Part shown: piece after piece, positions 1-5,306 of the stretch
How the letters are laid out: every line of letters begins with the position of its first letter
Numbering within the stretch: position 1 is the stretch's first letter
Assembly (NCBI GenBank): GCA_052143655.1
Contig: JBKQSL010000099.1
Coordinates: forward strand, 1-7,087
Source of the DNA: CAVSUR01 sp052143655
GTDB taxonomy: Bacteria; Actinomycetota; Actinomycetes; Streptosporangiales; Streptosporangiaceae
Direction: 5' to 3'
DNA: 7,087 nucleotides
The notes under the pieces: model-generated
Databases searched by the model: none
The model's input: the letters and a program-made list of their open reading frames with translations, nothing else
Told to the model about the DNA's origin: nothing
Position numbers and translations under genes: made by a program

Positions 1-240
1 CCGCCCGGTCCGGGCAGCAGGCCGCCGAGCGAGCCGTGGGCTGACGGGCCGATCCGGAGCCTCTCATACAGCAAGCCTGCGACGACGAACCCGAGCAGCG
101 CAATGATTGCCAGCTCGAAGCGCCGGCAGCCGCGGGCGTGCAGTCCCAGGATGGCGAAGGTGAGGGTCGTCTTGCCCTCCCCCGCCCGGCCGGTGATCAC
201 CGCCCCGCCGGGCGACCACGGCGGCGGTCAGCTGGGACAT
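1..240 (-). pseudogene. Frameshifted, edge-truncated remnant: P-loop-like start then NRAMP-like membrane segment
   Basis: An ATG at 240 has a GGAG ribosome site (249-252) 8 bases upstream and begins MSQLTAAVVA. That frame then turns into Arg/Pro/Gly-rich nonsense. A second frame, open from 227 to the window edge, reads sensibly: AVITGRAGEGKTTL, then GLHARGCRRFELAIIALLGF, then a hydrophobic stretch ending LLYERLRIGPSAHG. The change of frame needs about one base between 240 and 200. GRAGEGKT fits the Walker A consensus GxxxxGK[ST]. By recall, the RRFELAIIALLG...LLYE part resembles a mid-protein transmembrane segment of actinobacterial NRAMP (MntH-type) metal transporters. An intact NRAMP would need well over 100 residues before this segment, and they are absent. 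I infer a remnant, perhaps of two joined genes. The gene may continue left of the window. The NRAMP reading is moderately supported; the P-loop may be chance. Confidence 0.4.
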
Positions 241-261
241 ACTCACTACTCCGGCCCGCCA

Positions 262-277
262 GCGGCCACCTGGCCGC
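262..277. terminator. Short GC hairpin downstream of the USP gene
   Basis: GCGGCCA and TGGCCGC form a perfect 7-bp inverted repeat around a 2-base centre, about 43 bases past the USP stop codon on the minus strand. There is no T tract, so it is only a candidate intrinsic terminator of the GC-rich actinobacterial kind. Confidence 0.22.
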
Positions 278-319
278 CGAGCCGGATCCTGAATGGGTAT
301 TGAGGACGTGCTCTGGGGC

Positions 320-874
320 TTAGCCCTGGAGCGGGGCCCGGCCCTGGTCCCCGAGGACCCGATCCGGGGTCAGCGTCCGGCGCCGGAACGCCCATACGAG
401 CCGGGCATGCCCGATTTCCCGGGCGAGCGCTGGCGGCGGAACGGCAAGCACAGGGCACCGGGCATGTGCGAGGCAGTAGCGGATCACCTTGCAGGCGAGC
501 ATCCGGGCCAGTGCGCCGCGACGGCCGGCACCTATGACCAGCAGGTCGTCAGGGCAGCAGGCGATGCTGACCAGGACCCAGCCGGCCGGTCCGCGCTCCA
601 CGCGAGGCTGCACCATCGGGTCGTCGGGGACTTCTCCCCAGACTGCGCTGAGCGCGTCCCGGAGCCGCTGACACGCCGCGTCCCGCCATGCCTGGCGCAG
701 ATAGACCGACGGCGGCTGAACCCGGTCGGCGCGATCGCCGCCCGGAGGCTCCCAGGCAAGAACGGGCACCAGGGTCGCCTGATGGGCGCGCGCCAGGGTC
801 TCCGCGTAGCGCAGCGCGCGGACGCTGCCCGGTGAGCCGCTCGTGCCGACGATCACGCGACTTATGCCGGACAC
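320..874 (-). CDS. Universal stress protein, single UspA domain (184 aa)
   Basis: A small cytoplasmic UspA-fold protein of the kind linked to stress, hypoxia or dormancy in actinobacteria. The start is GTG at 874: an AAGGAAG ribosome site lies just upstream (about 883-890 on the plus strand), and the domain begins at once with SRVIVGTSGSPGSVRALRYA (residues 5-24), the usual first strand and helix. The closing motif, residues 113-145, runs VIGAGRRG...CPVLAV. In nucleotide-binding members it reads G-x2-G-x9-G-[ST]. Here the second Gly is Arg (118) and the G-[ST] pair is Cys-Lys (128-129), so ATP binding may be lost or altered. Residues 147-184 form a basic C-terminal tail beyond the usual end of about 145-150 residues. 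The reading frame is open to 1273, but that extension has no domain character and I reject it. A broken small membrane gene lies immediately upstream. Confidence 0.88.
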   Translation of the reverse strand: MSGISRVIVGTSGSPGSVRALRYAETLARAHQATLVPVLAWEPPGGDRADRVQPPSVYLRQAWRDAACQRLRDALSAVWGEVPDDPMVQPRVERGPAGWVLVSIACCPDDLLVIGAGRRGALARMLACKVIRYCLAHARCPVLAVPPPALAREIGHARLVWAFRRRTLTPDRVLGDQGRAPLQG

Positions 875-914
875 GACAGCGCTTCTTCCTTGCGATTGGC
901 TGTCCAGGTGCCGC

Positions 915-1251
915 CCGCGGCTGCGCCCCCAGGAGTGCCGCGCAGGCGACACCGGCCAGCCGGGCAACCGGGACCGGGGGAAGCGCCTTTCCTGCGCCGG
1001 GCAGGAGGGCCGCGACGGCCAGCAGCAGACCAGCGCAGGTCGCGGCCAGGGCCTGCGCGCTGACCAGCGCCGCCATGGTGATGCGCTGCTGCACGGCACT
1101 GGTAATGAACAGCGCTGCCCTGTGCCACAGCGAGCCCGGCGGAACAGCAGCTCTCCGCGCTGATCGCAGGATGCTGGCAGTTCTCCGCGTACCCGGGCCG
1201 GGCGGCCTTGCTGCGGGGTGAGGCACCGGGGGAAGTGATCTGGGTGCTCAT
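915..1251 (-). pseudogene. Broken small multi-TM membrane protein, paralogue of the one at 4402-4817
   Basis: An ATG at 1251 has an AGGAG site (1258-1262) at ideal spacing and starts MSTQITSPGASPRSKAARP. This frame soon loses sense. A neighbouring frame contains WHRAALFITSAVQQRITMAA from about 1124, then LAATCAGLLLAVAALLPGAG and VPVARLAGVACAALLG. Those segments align almost without gaps to the small membrane protein of the second locus: SAQALAATCAGLLLA against SADPLAVTWSALLLA, and PVPVARLAGV against PAPVNRLAAV. The N-terminal part and membrane part are therefore in different frames, and the equivalent of the last helix and the C-terminus (from LHTGLFFVPAL onward) is missing. The hydrophobic frame runs on into the USP gene, which cannot be coding in both. 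I read it as a decayed duplicate sharing leader, ribosome site and position with the other copy. Its function is unknown. Confidence 0.6.
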
Positions 1252-1257
1252 CGCGCG

Positions 1258-1262
1258 CTCCT
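1258..1262 (-). promoter_or_regulatory. AGGAG ribosome-binding site of the broken small membrane gene
   Basis: AGGAG on the minus strand lies 6 bases before ATG 1251. Sequence and spacing are identical to the site of the second locus at 4824-4828, which helps show that the two loci are paralogous. Confidence 0.65.
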
Positions 1263-1270
1263 GGCGGACG

Positions 1271-1358
1271 CATCCGAACGTTGCGAATGTCGTGCCGACC
1301 AGGCTTCCCGGCGCACCTCTATCTGATGGTAAACCCGGCCTGCGTGGCTGCCAAGGAA
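1271..1358 (-). promoter_or_regulatory. Leader repeat, copy 1
   Basis: This stretch precedes the ribosome site of the broken membrane gene and aligns without gaps to 4840-4927, the leader of the DUF4118 operon. By hand count 58 of 78 positions match over 1281-1358, and 31 of 32 match in the inner block 1281-1312 around GCCGACCAGGCTTCCCGG. The distance from core to ATG is 40 bases here and 43 in copy 2. Position and near-invariance of the core suggest a transcription-factor or RNA-level control site. A residual coding origin is possible (see findings). I see no convincing -35/-10 pair shared by both copies. Confidence 0.6.
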
Positions 1359-1822
1359 CGCTGGCGCACCAGGACATGCCCCGCTCCAGGGCCGACCCTC
1401 TCGATCGTGACTGCGAAGAAGACCAACGTTCATGAGGGCGCGGAGACCAGGACCGGGGCCAATGAGCGTGGCTGCCAGTCAGGGCGTGCGAGTTCCTGCC
1501 GTGTCCTATTGCAGAACGCGTCACGCCGGCGTCTAAAAGCGCCCGGGTGTCTCCTGAGGTGCCCGCTCGCCTGGCTGCCTTTTTCTGAGGACATGTCCGG
1601 CCGCGGCCAGTGCACGGCGAGGCCGCCACCTGGATCGTCGAGATGGCTTCCCGCCCGGCCGGCCCGGTCCCGGAGTGCAGCGTTACCCCGGTGGCGCCGG
1701 GGAGGGCGAGGTCCTCACAGGACTCCGGGCACTGACGAGATCACCGGCACCTAACGCCGCGTGGATGCCGGCAAGACCGGGCCAGCGTGCTATGCGCGAG
1801 TCACCCCCGGTTGCAGCGCGCC
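1359..1822. other. Gene-free stretch between leader copy 1 and the exchanger gene
   Basis: About 460 bases with no ORF of convincing protein character on either strand. The upstream edge (to about 1400) still weakly resembles sequence upstream of leader copy 2, with an indel of roughly 40 bases between them. The only structures seen are two small hairpins: 1686-1702 and GTCCT-CAC-AGGAC at 1711-1723. Confidence 0.5.
1686..1702. terminator. CCCCGG/CCGGGG hairpin
   Basis: A perfect 6-bp GC stem (1686-1691 with 1697-1702) and a 5-base loop, about 120 bases past the stop of the exchanger ORF on the minus strand. A second small hairpin follows at 1711-1723. No T tract is present. It is a candidate transcription stop only. 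Confidence 0.25.
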
Positions 1823-2140
1823 TCAATGCGGGCGGACGGGAGGCCGGCGGACCTCGATCACGGCTGCGGCGAGCGTGCCGATCAGCGCAACCGCAGCTAC
1901 CGCAGCCATGAAGACCAGATGAGTGCTGGTACCCCAGATGCCATCAGGAAGACCCAGGGCCACGGCCAGGCCGGTCACCCACAATCCGGCCAGGCCGGTC
2001 AGGACCCAGCGGCCTGTCAGGAGCACGCAGCAAGGCCCGATGATCAGCAGCCCGATCAGTATGACCCGGTGGCCCAGCACCGCGTCAATAACGGCAACGG
2101 CAAAGGACACCTCCACGCCGAGGTACCAGAATCTCTTCAC
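1823..2140 (-). other. Orphan membrane domain like the N-terminus of SpoIIE/PP2C phosphatases, possibly a separate 105-aa gene
   Basis: This is the last 105 residues of the exchanger frame. They form about four hydrophobic segments, including DAVLGHRVILIGLLIIGPC, then VALGLPDGIWGTSTHLVF, ending IEVRRPPVRPH. The pattern GPxx...LGLPDGIWGT..H is, by recall, typical of the membrane region before the phosphatase domain in many actinobacterial SpoIIE-type (RsbU-like) PP2C proteins. No phosphatase sequence follows the stop at 1823, nor do I see it in other frames down to 1430. A GTG at 2140 could start a separate protein, but the bases before it (rich in CTGCCCGG) contain no good ribosome site. It may be a free gene, a tail fused to the exchanger by loss of stops, or the 5' remnant of a phosphatase gene. 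Confidence 0.5.
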
Positions 2141-3418
2141 CGGGCAGCCGGGCAGCAGGGAATCAGCTTCCAGCCGGGGCCGGGAACTGTCAGGCACCCG
2201 GGCATGACAGCTGGCTGGCCAGCGGCCGTTGCCGGACACCTCAGCAGAGCGGACCCGCACCTGATCCAGGGTCCCCCCGTCAGGCGGCGACGAATATCCC
2301 GGACCGGGGCCGGGGTCACGGGAGCCCCGATCCCGGCCAGATACCAGCAGGCCGCCGAAGACGACGGCAGCCACCGTGCCGGCCGCGACAACTATCTGAC
2401 CCCAGTCCGGCGCGTGCGCAGGTACGAGCAGCGAGCCGGCGAAGGCAATGTAGGCGGCGATGACGAGGATGCCGATGCTCCGGCGGACTCCTCGGTCACG
2501 ATAAGCGAACGCGAGCATCACGGCAGTGAGCCCTGCATACCATGCAGCGATGAGCGTCGCCTGACCCGTCGGCCCGCCCAGGCCGATCACTGCGGCCGGG
2601 AGCAGCAGGCCAAGAGCAACATTGAGGGTATTGCTGTTCAGCGCCGTACTCAGGGTCGCGGCTGCCCGGCCGCGGGCCGCCAGGTAAACCGCGGCGACCG
2701 CATTCGGCAGGCTGGTCACAGCCGCCAGCACAAGGCCGCCGACGACGATCTCCGGTATCGCGAAGCGAGTCCCGAGGGCGGATGCGGCGCGCTCCATCGT
2801 CACGCTGGCCACGACCACCACGAGCAGCGCAAGCGCGGCAGTGACGGCATCTTGCCGCCGGGCCCGAGCAGGCCGGATCGCCTCCTCGAGTTCTGCCTCC
2901 TCCTCGGCCACGGCCGACCGCAGCCAGGTGATCCACGGCCAGGGAAGCCGCAGGCGCGCAAGAAGACGGCCATCGCCGGCGCTGAGCACCAGCGCATAGA
3001 GAGCCACGGTCACCAGTACGAGCGCGAGGCCAGCGAGCGGCGGCAAGATGCCGAGCACCACTACCAGGCACACGATGGCCACGCACATCGCGACCGTCCC
3101 GCCCAGCAGGACAACCTTCCGGTGCAGGCGGACGCGCCCGGCAACGACAGCGCCCGGGCCCAGCAGGGCAGCCAGATTGAAGACATTCGATCCGATGACC
3201 ACCCCGGCGCCGAGCCGCTGCTCATGCCCGGCAATCGCGGTGACAGCCGCTGTAACCTCGGGCGCGTCCGCGGCGAGGGCTGCCACGATCCCGAGCATCG
3301 CCTCAGACAGGCCCAGCCGCTCCCCAACCCGCTCAATCCGGGACACCAGGACCCAGCTCGTAGCCAGACTGACAAGCGCACCGGCCAGGAAAGCAGGAAC
3401 CGCGACGGCAACCGGCAT
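1823..3418 (-). CDS. CaCA (Na+/Ca2+ exchanger-type) membrane antiporter with C-terminal orphan membrane domain (531 aa)
   Basis: Residues 1-360 form a cation/Ca2+ antiporter of about ten hydrophobic segments with the two inverted alpha repeats of the family. Alpha-1 holds ADAPEV (51-56) and GSNVFN (76-81); alpha-2 holds TSLPNA (235-240) and NSNTLN (261-266). A charged cytoplasmic loop (about 167-189, AEEEAELEEA) separates the halves. In canonical members both repeats carry a metal-binding Glu; here Glu54 is kept but the alpha-2 position is Asn239. ATG 3418 fits because the family's N-terminal helix starts at once and a CAGGG lies about 10 bases upstream. Residues 361-426 are Pro/Gly/Arg/Ser-rich and look like translated non-coding DNA. 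Residues 427-531 are a separate domain described under its own entry. The exchanger assignment is firm; whether the tail is truly fused is not. Gene order and spacing suggest its own transcript. Confidence 0.85.
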   Translation of the reverse strand: MPVAVAVPAFLAGALVSLATSWVLVSRIERVGERLGLSEAMLGIVAALAADAPEVTAAVTAIAGHEQRLGAGVVIGSNVFNLAALLGPGAVVAGRVRLHRKVVLLGGTVAMCVAIVCLVVVLGILPPLAGLALVLVTVALYALVLSAGDGRLLARLRLPWPWITWLRSAVAEEEAELEEAIRPARARRQDAVTAALALLVVVVASVTMERAASALGTRFAIPEIVVGGLVLAAVTSLPNAVAAVYLAARGRAAATLSTALNSNTLNVALGLLLPAAVIGLGGPTGQATLIAAWYAGLTAVMLAFAYRDRGVRRSIGILVIAAYIAFAGSLLVPAHAPDWGQIVVAAGTVAAVVFGGLLVSGRDRGSRDPGPGPGYSSPPDGGTLDQVRVRSAEVSGNGRWPASCHARVPDSSRPRLEADSLLPGCPVKRFWYLGVEVSFAVAVIDAVLGHRVILIGLLIIGPCCVLLTGRWVLTGLAGLWVTGLAVALGLPDGIWGTSTHLVFMAAVAAVALIGTLAAAVIEVRRPPVRPH

Positions 3419-3520
3419 CCCGGTCAGCCCTGCCGGCGTGGCCGGGCAAACTGCGCGGCCTCGCCCCTGCCAGCGTCTGCCGGGTACCTGATTTTCCTGA
3501 CTCCCGGGCCGGGGCTAGCA

Positions 3521-3541
3521 CGCGCCGGCCAGCTTCCCCAG
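3521..3541 (-). promoter_or_regulatory. Possible degenerate fourth leader core upstream of the exchanger gene
   Basis: GCCGGCCAG-CTTCCCCAG matches the leader core GCCGACCAGGCTTCCCGG with one base missing and two or three substitutions, in the same orientation as copies 1 and 2. It sits about 105 bases before the exchanger ATG, further than in the other leaders. In such GC-rich DNA this could be chance. Confidence 0.25.
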
Positions 3542-3555
3542 TCGCCCCCATCGGC

Positions 3556-3586
3556 GCCGGGCAGGCCGCGGCCGCTGGCGCCCGGC
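3556..3586. terminator. GC hairpin between the DUF4118 gene and the exchanger gene
   Basis: GCCGGGC (3556-3562) pairs with GCCCGGC (3580-3586). The loop contains the palindrome GGCCGCGGCC (3564-3573). It lies about 70 bases past the stop of the DUF4118 gene on the minus strand and before the exchanger's likely promoter, so it could separate the two transcripts. There is no T tract. Confidence 0.3.
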
Positions 3587-3653
3587 ATCGGTGCCGTGAG
3601 CGAGCAGCATGAGACGCGCCGCTTCGGTCCCGTCGCGCCCTCCGGCTGGCGTG

Positions 3654-4409
3654 TCAGCGCGAGCTCCGGGCAGTCTCACCGGCGGCCAGCGCCCGCCCGG
3701 CCTGATCTGCCAGCGCCACAGCGACCAGACGGGCCTGCAAGGACGGCCTGGAGGCCGGCGCCGGCTTCATCATGAACCGCCCGTAATACCGGCCGTTGCC
3801 GAATGTCCGCAGCTCGACCTCCTCGCCGGGCAGCCCTGATTGCTCAACCTCCCACCGGCCGCGGCCGACCATCACCGAGCCGTCTGGCTCCAGCCGCGGC
3901 GGATGCCCGAGCAGGGACCCGTATTCGAAGCGGCAAGCCTCCAGGTCCAGCAGGCTGATGAGCTGCTCCCGGACGTGCTCGACCACGACATCAGCAGACC
4001 GGGCCGACTGCGACAGGGCCCCGGCCTGGTGGATCTGCGCGAGATAACCCGCGTCCGTGATCGCGATGACCTTCAGGCGCCGGGCCCGGGCCGCCAGCTG
4101 CGACACCGCGACGCCGACCACCAGCAGCAGGGAAAACGTGGTCACATCCGACGAGCTGCGGATCGTCAGCCGGTAATACGGCAGGGTGAAGAAGAAATCG
4201 AACCACACCGCCGCCAGCACCGCCGCGAGCGCGCCCGCGAGCCTGCTCCCGATCGCGGCAACAGCAACCACGACGACGACCAGCAGCAGCGCCACGTTCG
4301 TGTTCGACCAGCTCGCCCGGAACGGCAGCAGGATCGCCGCCGCCGCCAGCGGCGCCGCCAGGGCAGCCGCCAGCGCCGCCCGGTCCCTGGTCAGGAAGCG
4401 GTCAGTCAT
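3654..4409 (-). CDS. DUF4118 (KdpD-like membrane domain) protein with GAF-like C-terminus and no kinase (251 aa)
   Basis: Residues 15-105 contain four hydrophobic segments with the KdpD-type signature: ILLPFRASWSNTNVALLLVV, then AAVWFDFFFTLPYYRLTI (67-84), then a last helix before LAARARRLKV. This is the DUF4118 sensing domain found in KdpD and related histidine kinases. Residues 120-160 look helical, and 155-245 read like a GAF-type domain (LEACRFEYGSLL, LEPDGSVMVG, ELRTFGNGRYYGRFMMKP). No H-box, N-box or G-box follows, so it cannot phosphorylate by itself; I infer a membrane sensor or partner subunit. ATG 4409 is chosen because the protein starts MTDRFLTRDR just before helix 1 and overlaps the upstream small gene by 8 bases, indicating translational coupling. 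A longer start at 4460 would add unrelated residues. A fragment of its C-terminal domain recurs at 5724-5797. Confidence 0.82.
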   Translation of the reverse strand: MTDRFLTRDRAALAAALAAPLAAAAILLPFRASWSNTNVALLLVVVVVAVAAIGSRLAGALAAVLAAVWFDFFFTLPYYRLTIRSSSDVTTFSLLLVVGVAVSQLAARARRLKVIAITDAGYLAQIHQAGALSQSARSADVVVEHVREQLISLLDLEACRFEYGSLLGHPPRLEPDGSVMVGRGRWEVEQSGLPGEEVELRTFGNGRYYGRFMMKPAPASRPSLQARLVAVALADQAGRALAAGETARSSR

Positions 4410-4647
4410 TGCCGGCACTCCCGAGGGCTCCAGGCCGCTCACGCCACAGCTTGACCGCACCGACGGCCAGTACCACGAGCGCCGGGACGAAGAACAGCCC
4501 CGTGTGCAAGATCCCGCCCGCGATGCCCGCGATCAGGACCGCCACCCCCGTGACCGCGGCTAGCCTGTTCACCGGAGCCGGGGCGAAAGCCGCGATCGCG
4601 GCCAGCGGCGCAGGCGCGATGGCCAGCAGCAGCGCCGACCATGTCAC
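4402..4647 (-). CDS. Small membrane protein, C-terminal part (81 aa), likely split from the ORF upstream by a frameshift
   Basis: Begins with GTG 4647 (VTWSALLLAIAPAPLAAIAA) and holds about three hydrophobic segments, including LIAGIAGGILHTGLFFVPAL, before a charged end LWRERPGALG. Its stop overlaps the ATG of the DUF4118 gene by 8 bases, so the two are translationally coupled and probably work together in the membrane. Its GTG overlaps the TGA of the 57-residue ORF in a GTGA tetranucleotide. That alone would be an ordinary coupled start. However, the paralogue at 915-1251 reads straight through the same point in one frame (LAATCAGLLLA against LA|VTWSALLLA). The parsimonious view is one ancestral 138-residue protein that lost one base in GCGGTGACA. 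I do not recognise the family. Confidence 0.6.
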   Translation of the reverse strand: MTWSALLLAIAPAPLAAIAAFAPAPVNRLAAVTGVAVLIAGIAGGILHTGLFFVPALVVLAVGAVKLWRERPGALGSAGND

Positions 4648-4817
4648 GCGAGCGGATCGGCGCTATTAAGCGCCGAGATGGTAATCAGCTGCGCGGCACC
4701 CGCGAGAATCAGCGCGCCTCGCCGCCACGGCCAGCTCGGCGGAGCCGGCACCGGGCTCGCGGCGGCCGGCGTGCTCGTGACAGCCGAAGTGTCCGGGGGT
4801 ACGTTCTCGGCACTCAT
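4644..4817 (-). CDS. Small membrane protein, N-terminal part (57 aa), first ORF of the DUF4118 operon
   Basis: Starts at ATG 4817, fixed by AGGAG six bases upstream. It reads MSAENVPPDTSAVTSTPA, a Pro/Ala/Ser-rich cytoplasmic-looking head, then WPWRRGALILAGAAQLITIS, one transmembrane segment, and stops at LNSADPLA. Alone it would be a single-span peptide. Joined at its TGA to the following ORF by one extra base it becomes a 138-residue, about four-helix protein, matching the decayed paralogue near 915-1251 (its HRAALFITSAVQQRITMAAL segment). It may be a genuine coupled pair, a -1 frameshifted product, a pseudogene or a sequencing slip. It leads the operon with the DUF4118 gene. Confidence 0.6.
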   Translation of the reverse strand: MSAENVPPDTSAVTSTPAAASPVPAPPSWPWRRGALILAGAAQLITISALNSADPLA

Positions 4818-4823
4818 CGGTCG

Positions 4824-4828
4824 CTCCT
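4824..4828 (-). promoter_or_regulatory. AGGAG ribosome-binding site of the DUF4118 operon
   Basis: AGGAG lies on the minus strand six bases before ATG 4817. It decides the start of the 57-residue ORF, which is short enough to be missed otherwise. Same motif and spacing as at 1258-1262. Confidence 0.75.
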
Positions 4829-4837
4829 AGTGCTACA

Positions 4838-4927
4838 CGAATCCGCTCATTGCGAACGTCGTGCCGACCAGGCTTCCCGGCTTACCTGATCACGAGCATA
4901 AACCCCGCCTCGCTGACCACCAAGAAA
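4838..4927 (-). promoter_or_regulatory. Leader repeat, copy 2
   Basis: Same element as 1271-1358, ungapped at a constant offset of 3569 bases. The inner block TTGCGAA-C-GTCGTGCC... through CCCGGC (4850-4881) differs at a single position from copy 1. It lies directly upstream of the operon's AGGAG site. Conserved outer marks are GGGTTT (minus strand, about 4900-4905) and the core. Similarity drops beyond 4927. Confidence 0.6.
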
Positions 4928-5306
4928 GATGACCGCCAAGAAAAGATGCCCGCAGGTCCGGCGCGAAGCAGCTCACCCCGACGCGGCGGTTGACATCACG
5001 TTCGCCCGCCCGGGCACAGCAGGCCGGTAGCGACCGCGCCGTGCGTCCAGTCCCAGCCCGCAAAGGACGGTGTTATCCGGAGGCCTGGCGCGCCGGCACG
5101 GCACAGGCAGCGACTGGACAGCGTGGCTGATGGCGCGCCGGGAAGCCTGGCCGGCACGGCGTCGCCATGCGCGGAAAGCCGGGAATTGCCTGCCGCCGGA
5201 AAGCGCCGCAGTAATCGGGCAGCGTTCCGTGCCCTCCGATCGGCCGGGAGCGGACAGCGATGGATGCTGGCCCGCCGACTCCGGAGTTCCTCACGGCAAC
5301 GGTTGT
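4928..5306. other. Gene-free stretch containing only leader copy 3
   Basis: No ORF of protein-like composition on either strand. The stretch joins the leftward leader (copy 2) to an inverted copy (5131-5172) pointing toward the exchanger remnant. This back-to-back arrangement is what a divergent promoter region would leave. Confidence 0.45.
5131..5172 (+). promoter_or_regulatory. Leader repeat, copy 3 (inverted, degenerate)
   Basis: Positions 5135-5158 on the plus strand match the minus strand of copies 1 and 2 at 23 of 24 bases around CCGGGAAGCCTGG. Similarity beyond that is patchy. Its orientation faces right, toward the exchanger remnant at 5307-5645. No intact ribosome site plus start follows at the expected distance of about 40 bases, consistent with decay of the downstream gene. 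Confidence 0.5.

Noticed and set aside
875..1273. N-terminal extension of the USP frame up to 1273
   Set aside because: The extension is Arg/Cys/Ser/Pro-rich, overlaps the small membrane remnant in another frame, and the GTG at 874 has a strong ribosome site right at the domain start.
862..1629. A 255-codon minus-strand ORF through the leader and USP upstream region
   Set aside because: Composition is low-complexity Arg/Ser/Ala/Gly with no family resemblance. It only contains the true ATG at 1251 by frame coincidence.
1711..1723. GTCCT-CAC-AGGAC as a DosR/DevR-type operator
   Set aside because: It resembles half-sites only loosely, is far from any start codon, and fits a plain small hairpin equally well.
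1787..3775. A 662-codon plus-strand ORF, the longest in the window
   Set aside because: It lies antisense to the exchanger. Its product is rich in Gln, Arg, His, Asp and Gly with no hydrophobic core or motif, the usual artefact opposite a GC-rich gene. The minus frame has clear alpha repeats.
4880..4906. SigB/SigF-type promoter (GTTT followed by a GGGTA-like box) inside the leaders
   Set aside because: Both copies have GTTT, but the second box (AGGT) is only about 12 bases away and poorly matched, shorter than the usual 14-17.
1271..5172. Leader repeats as an insertion sequence or CRISPR-like array
   Set aside because: There are only three diverged copies with no regular spacing, no terminal inverted repeats, no target duplications and no transposase or cas gene.
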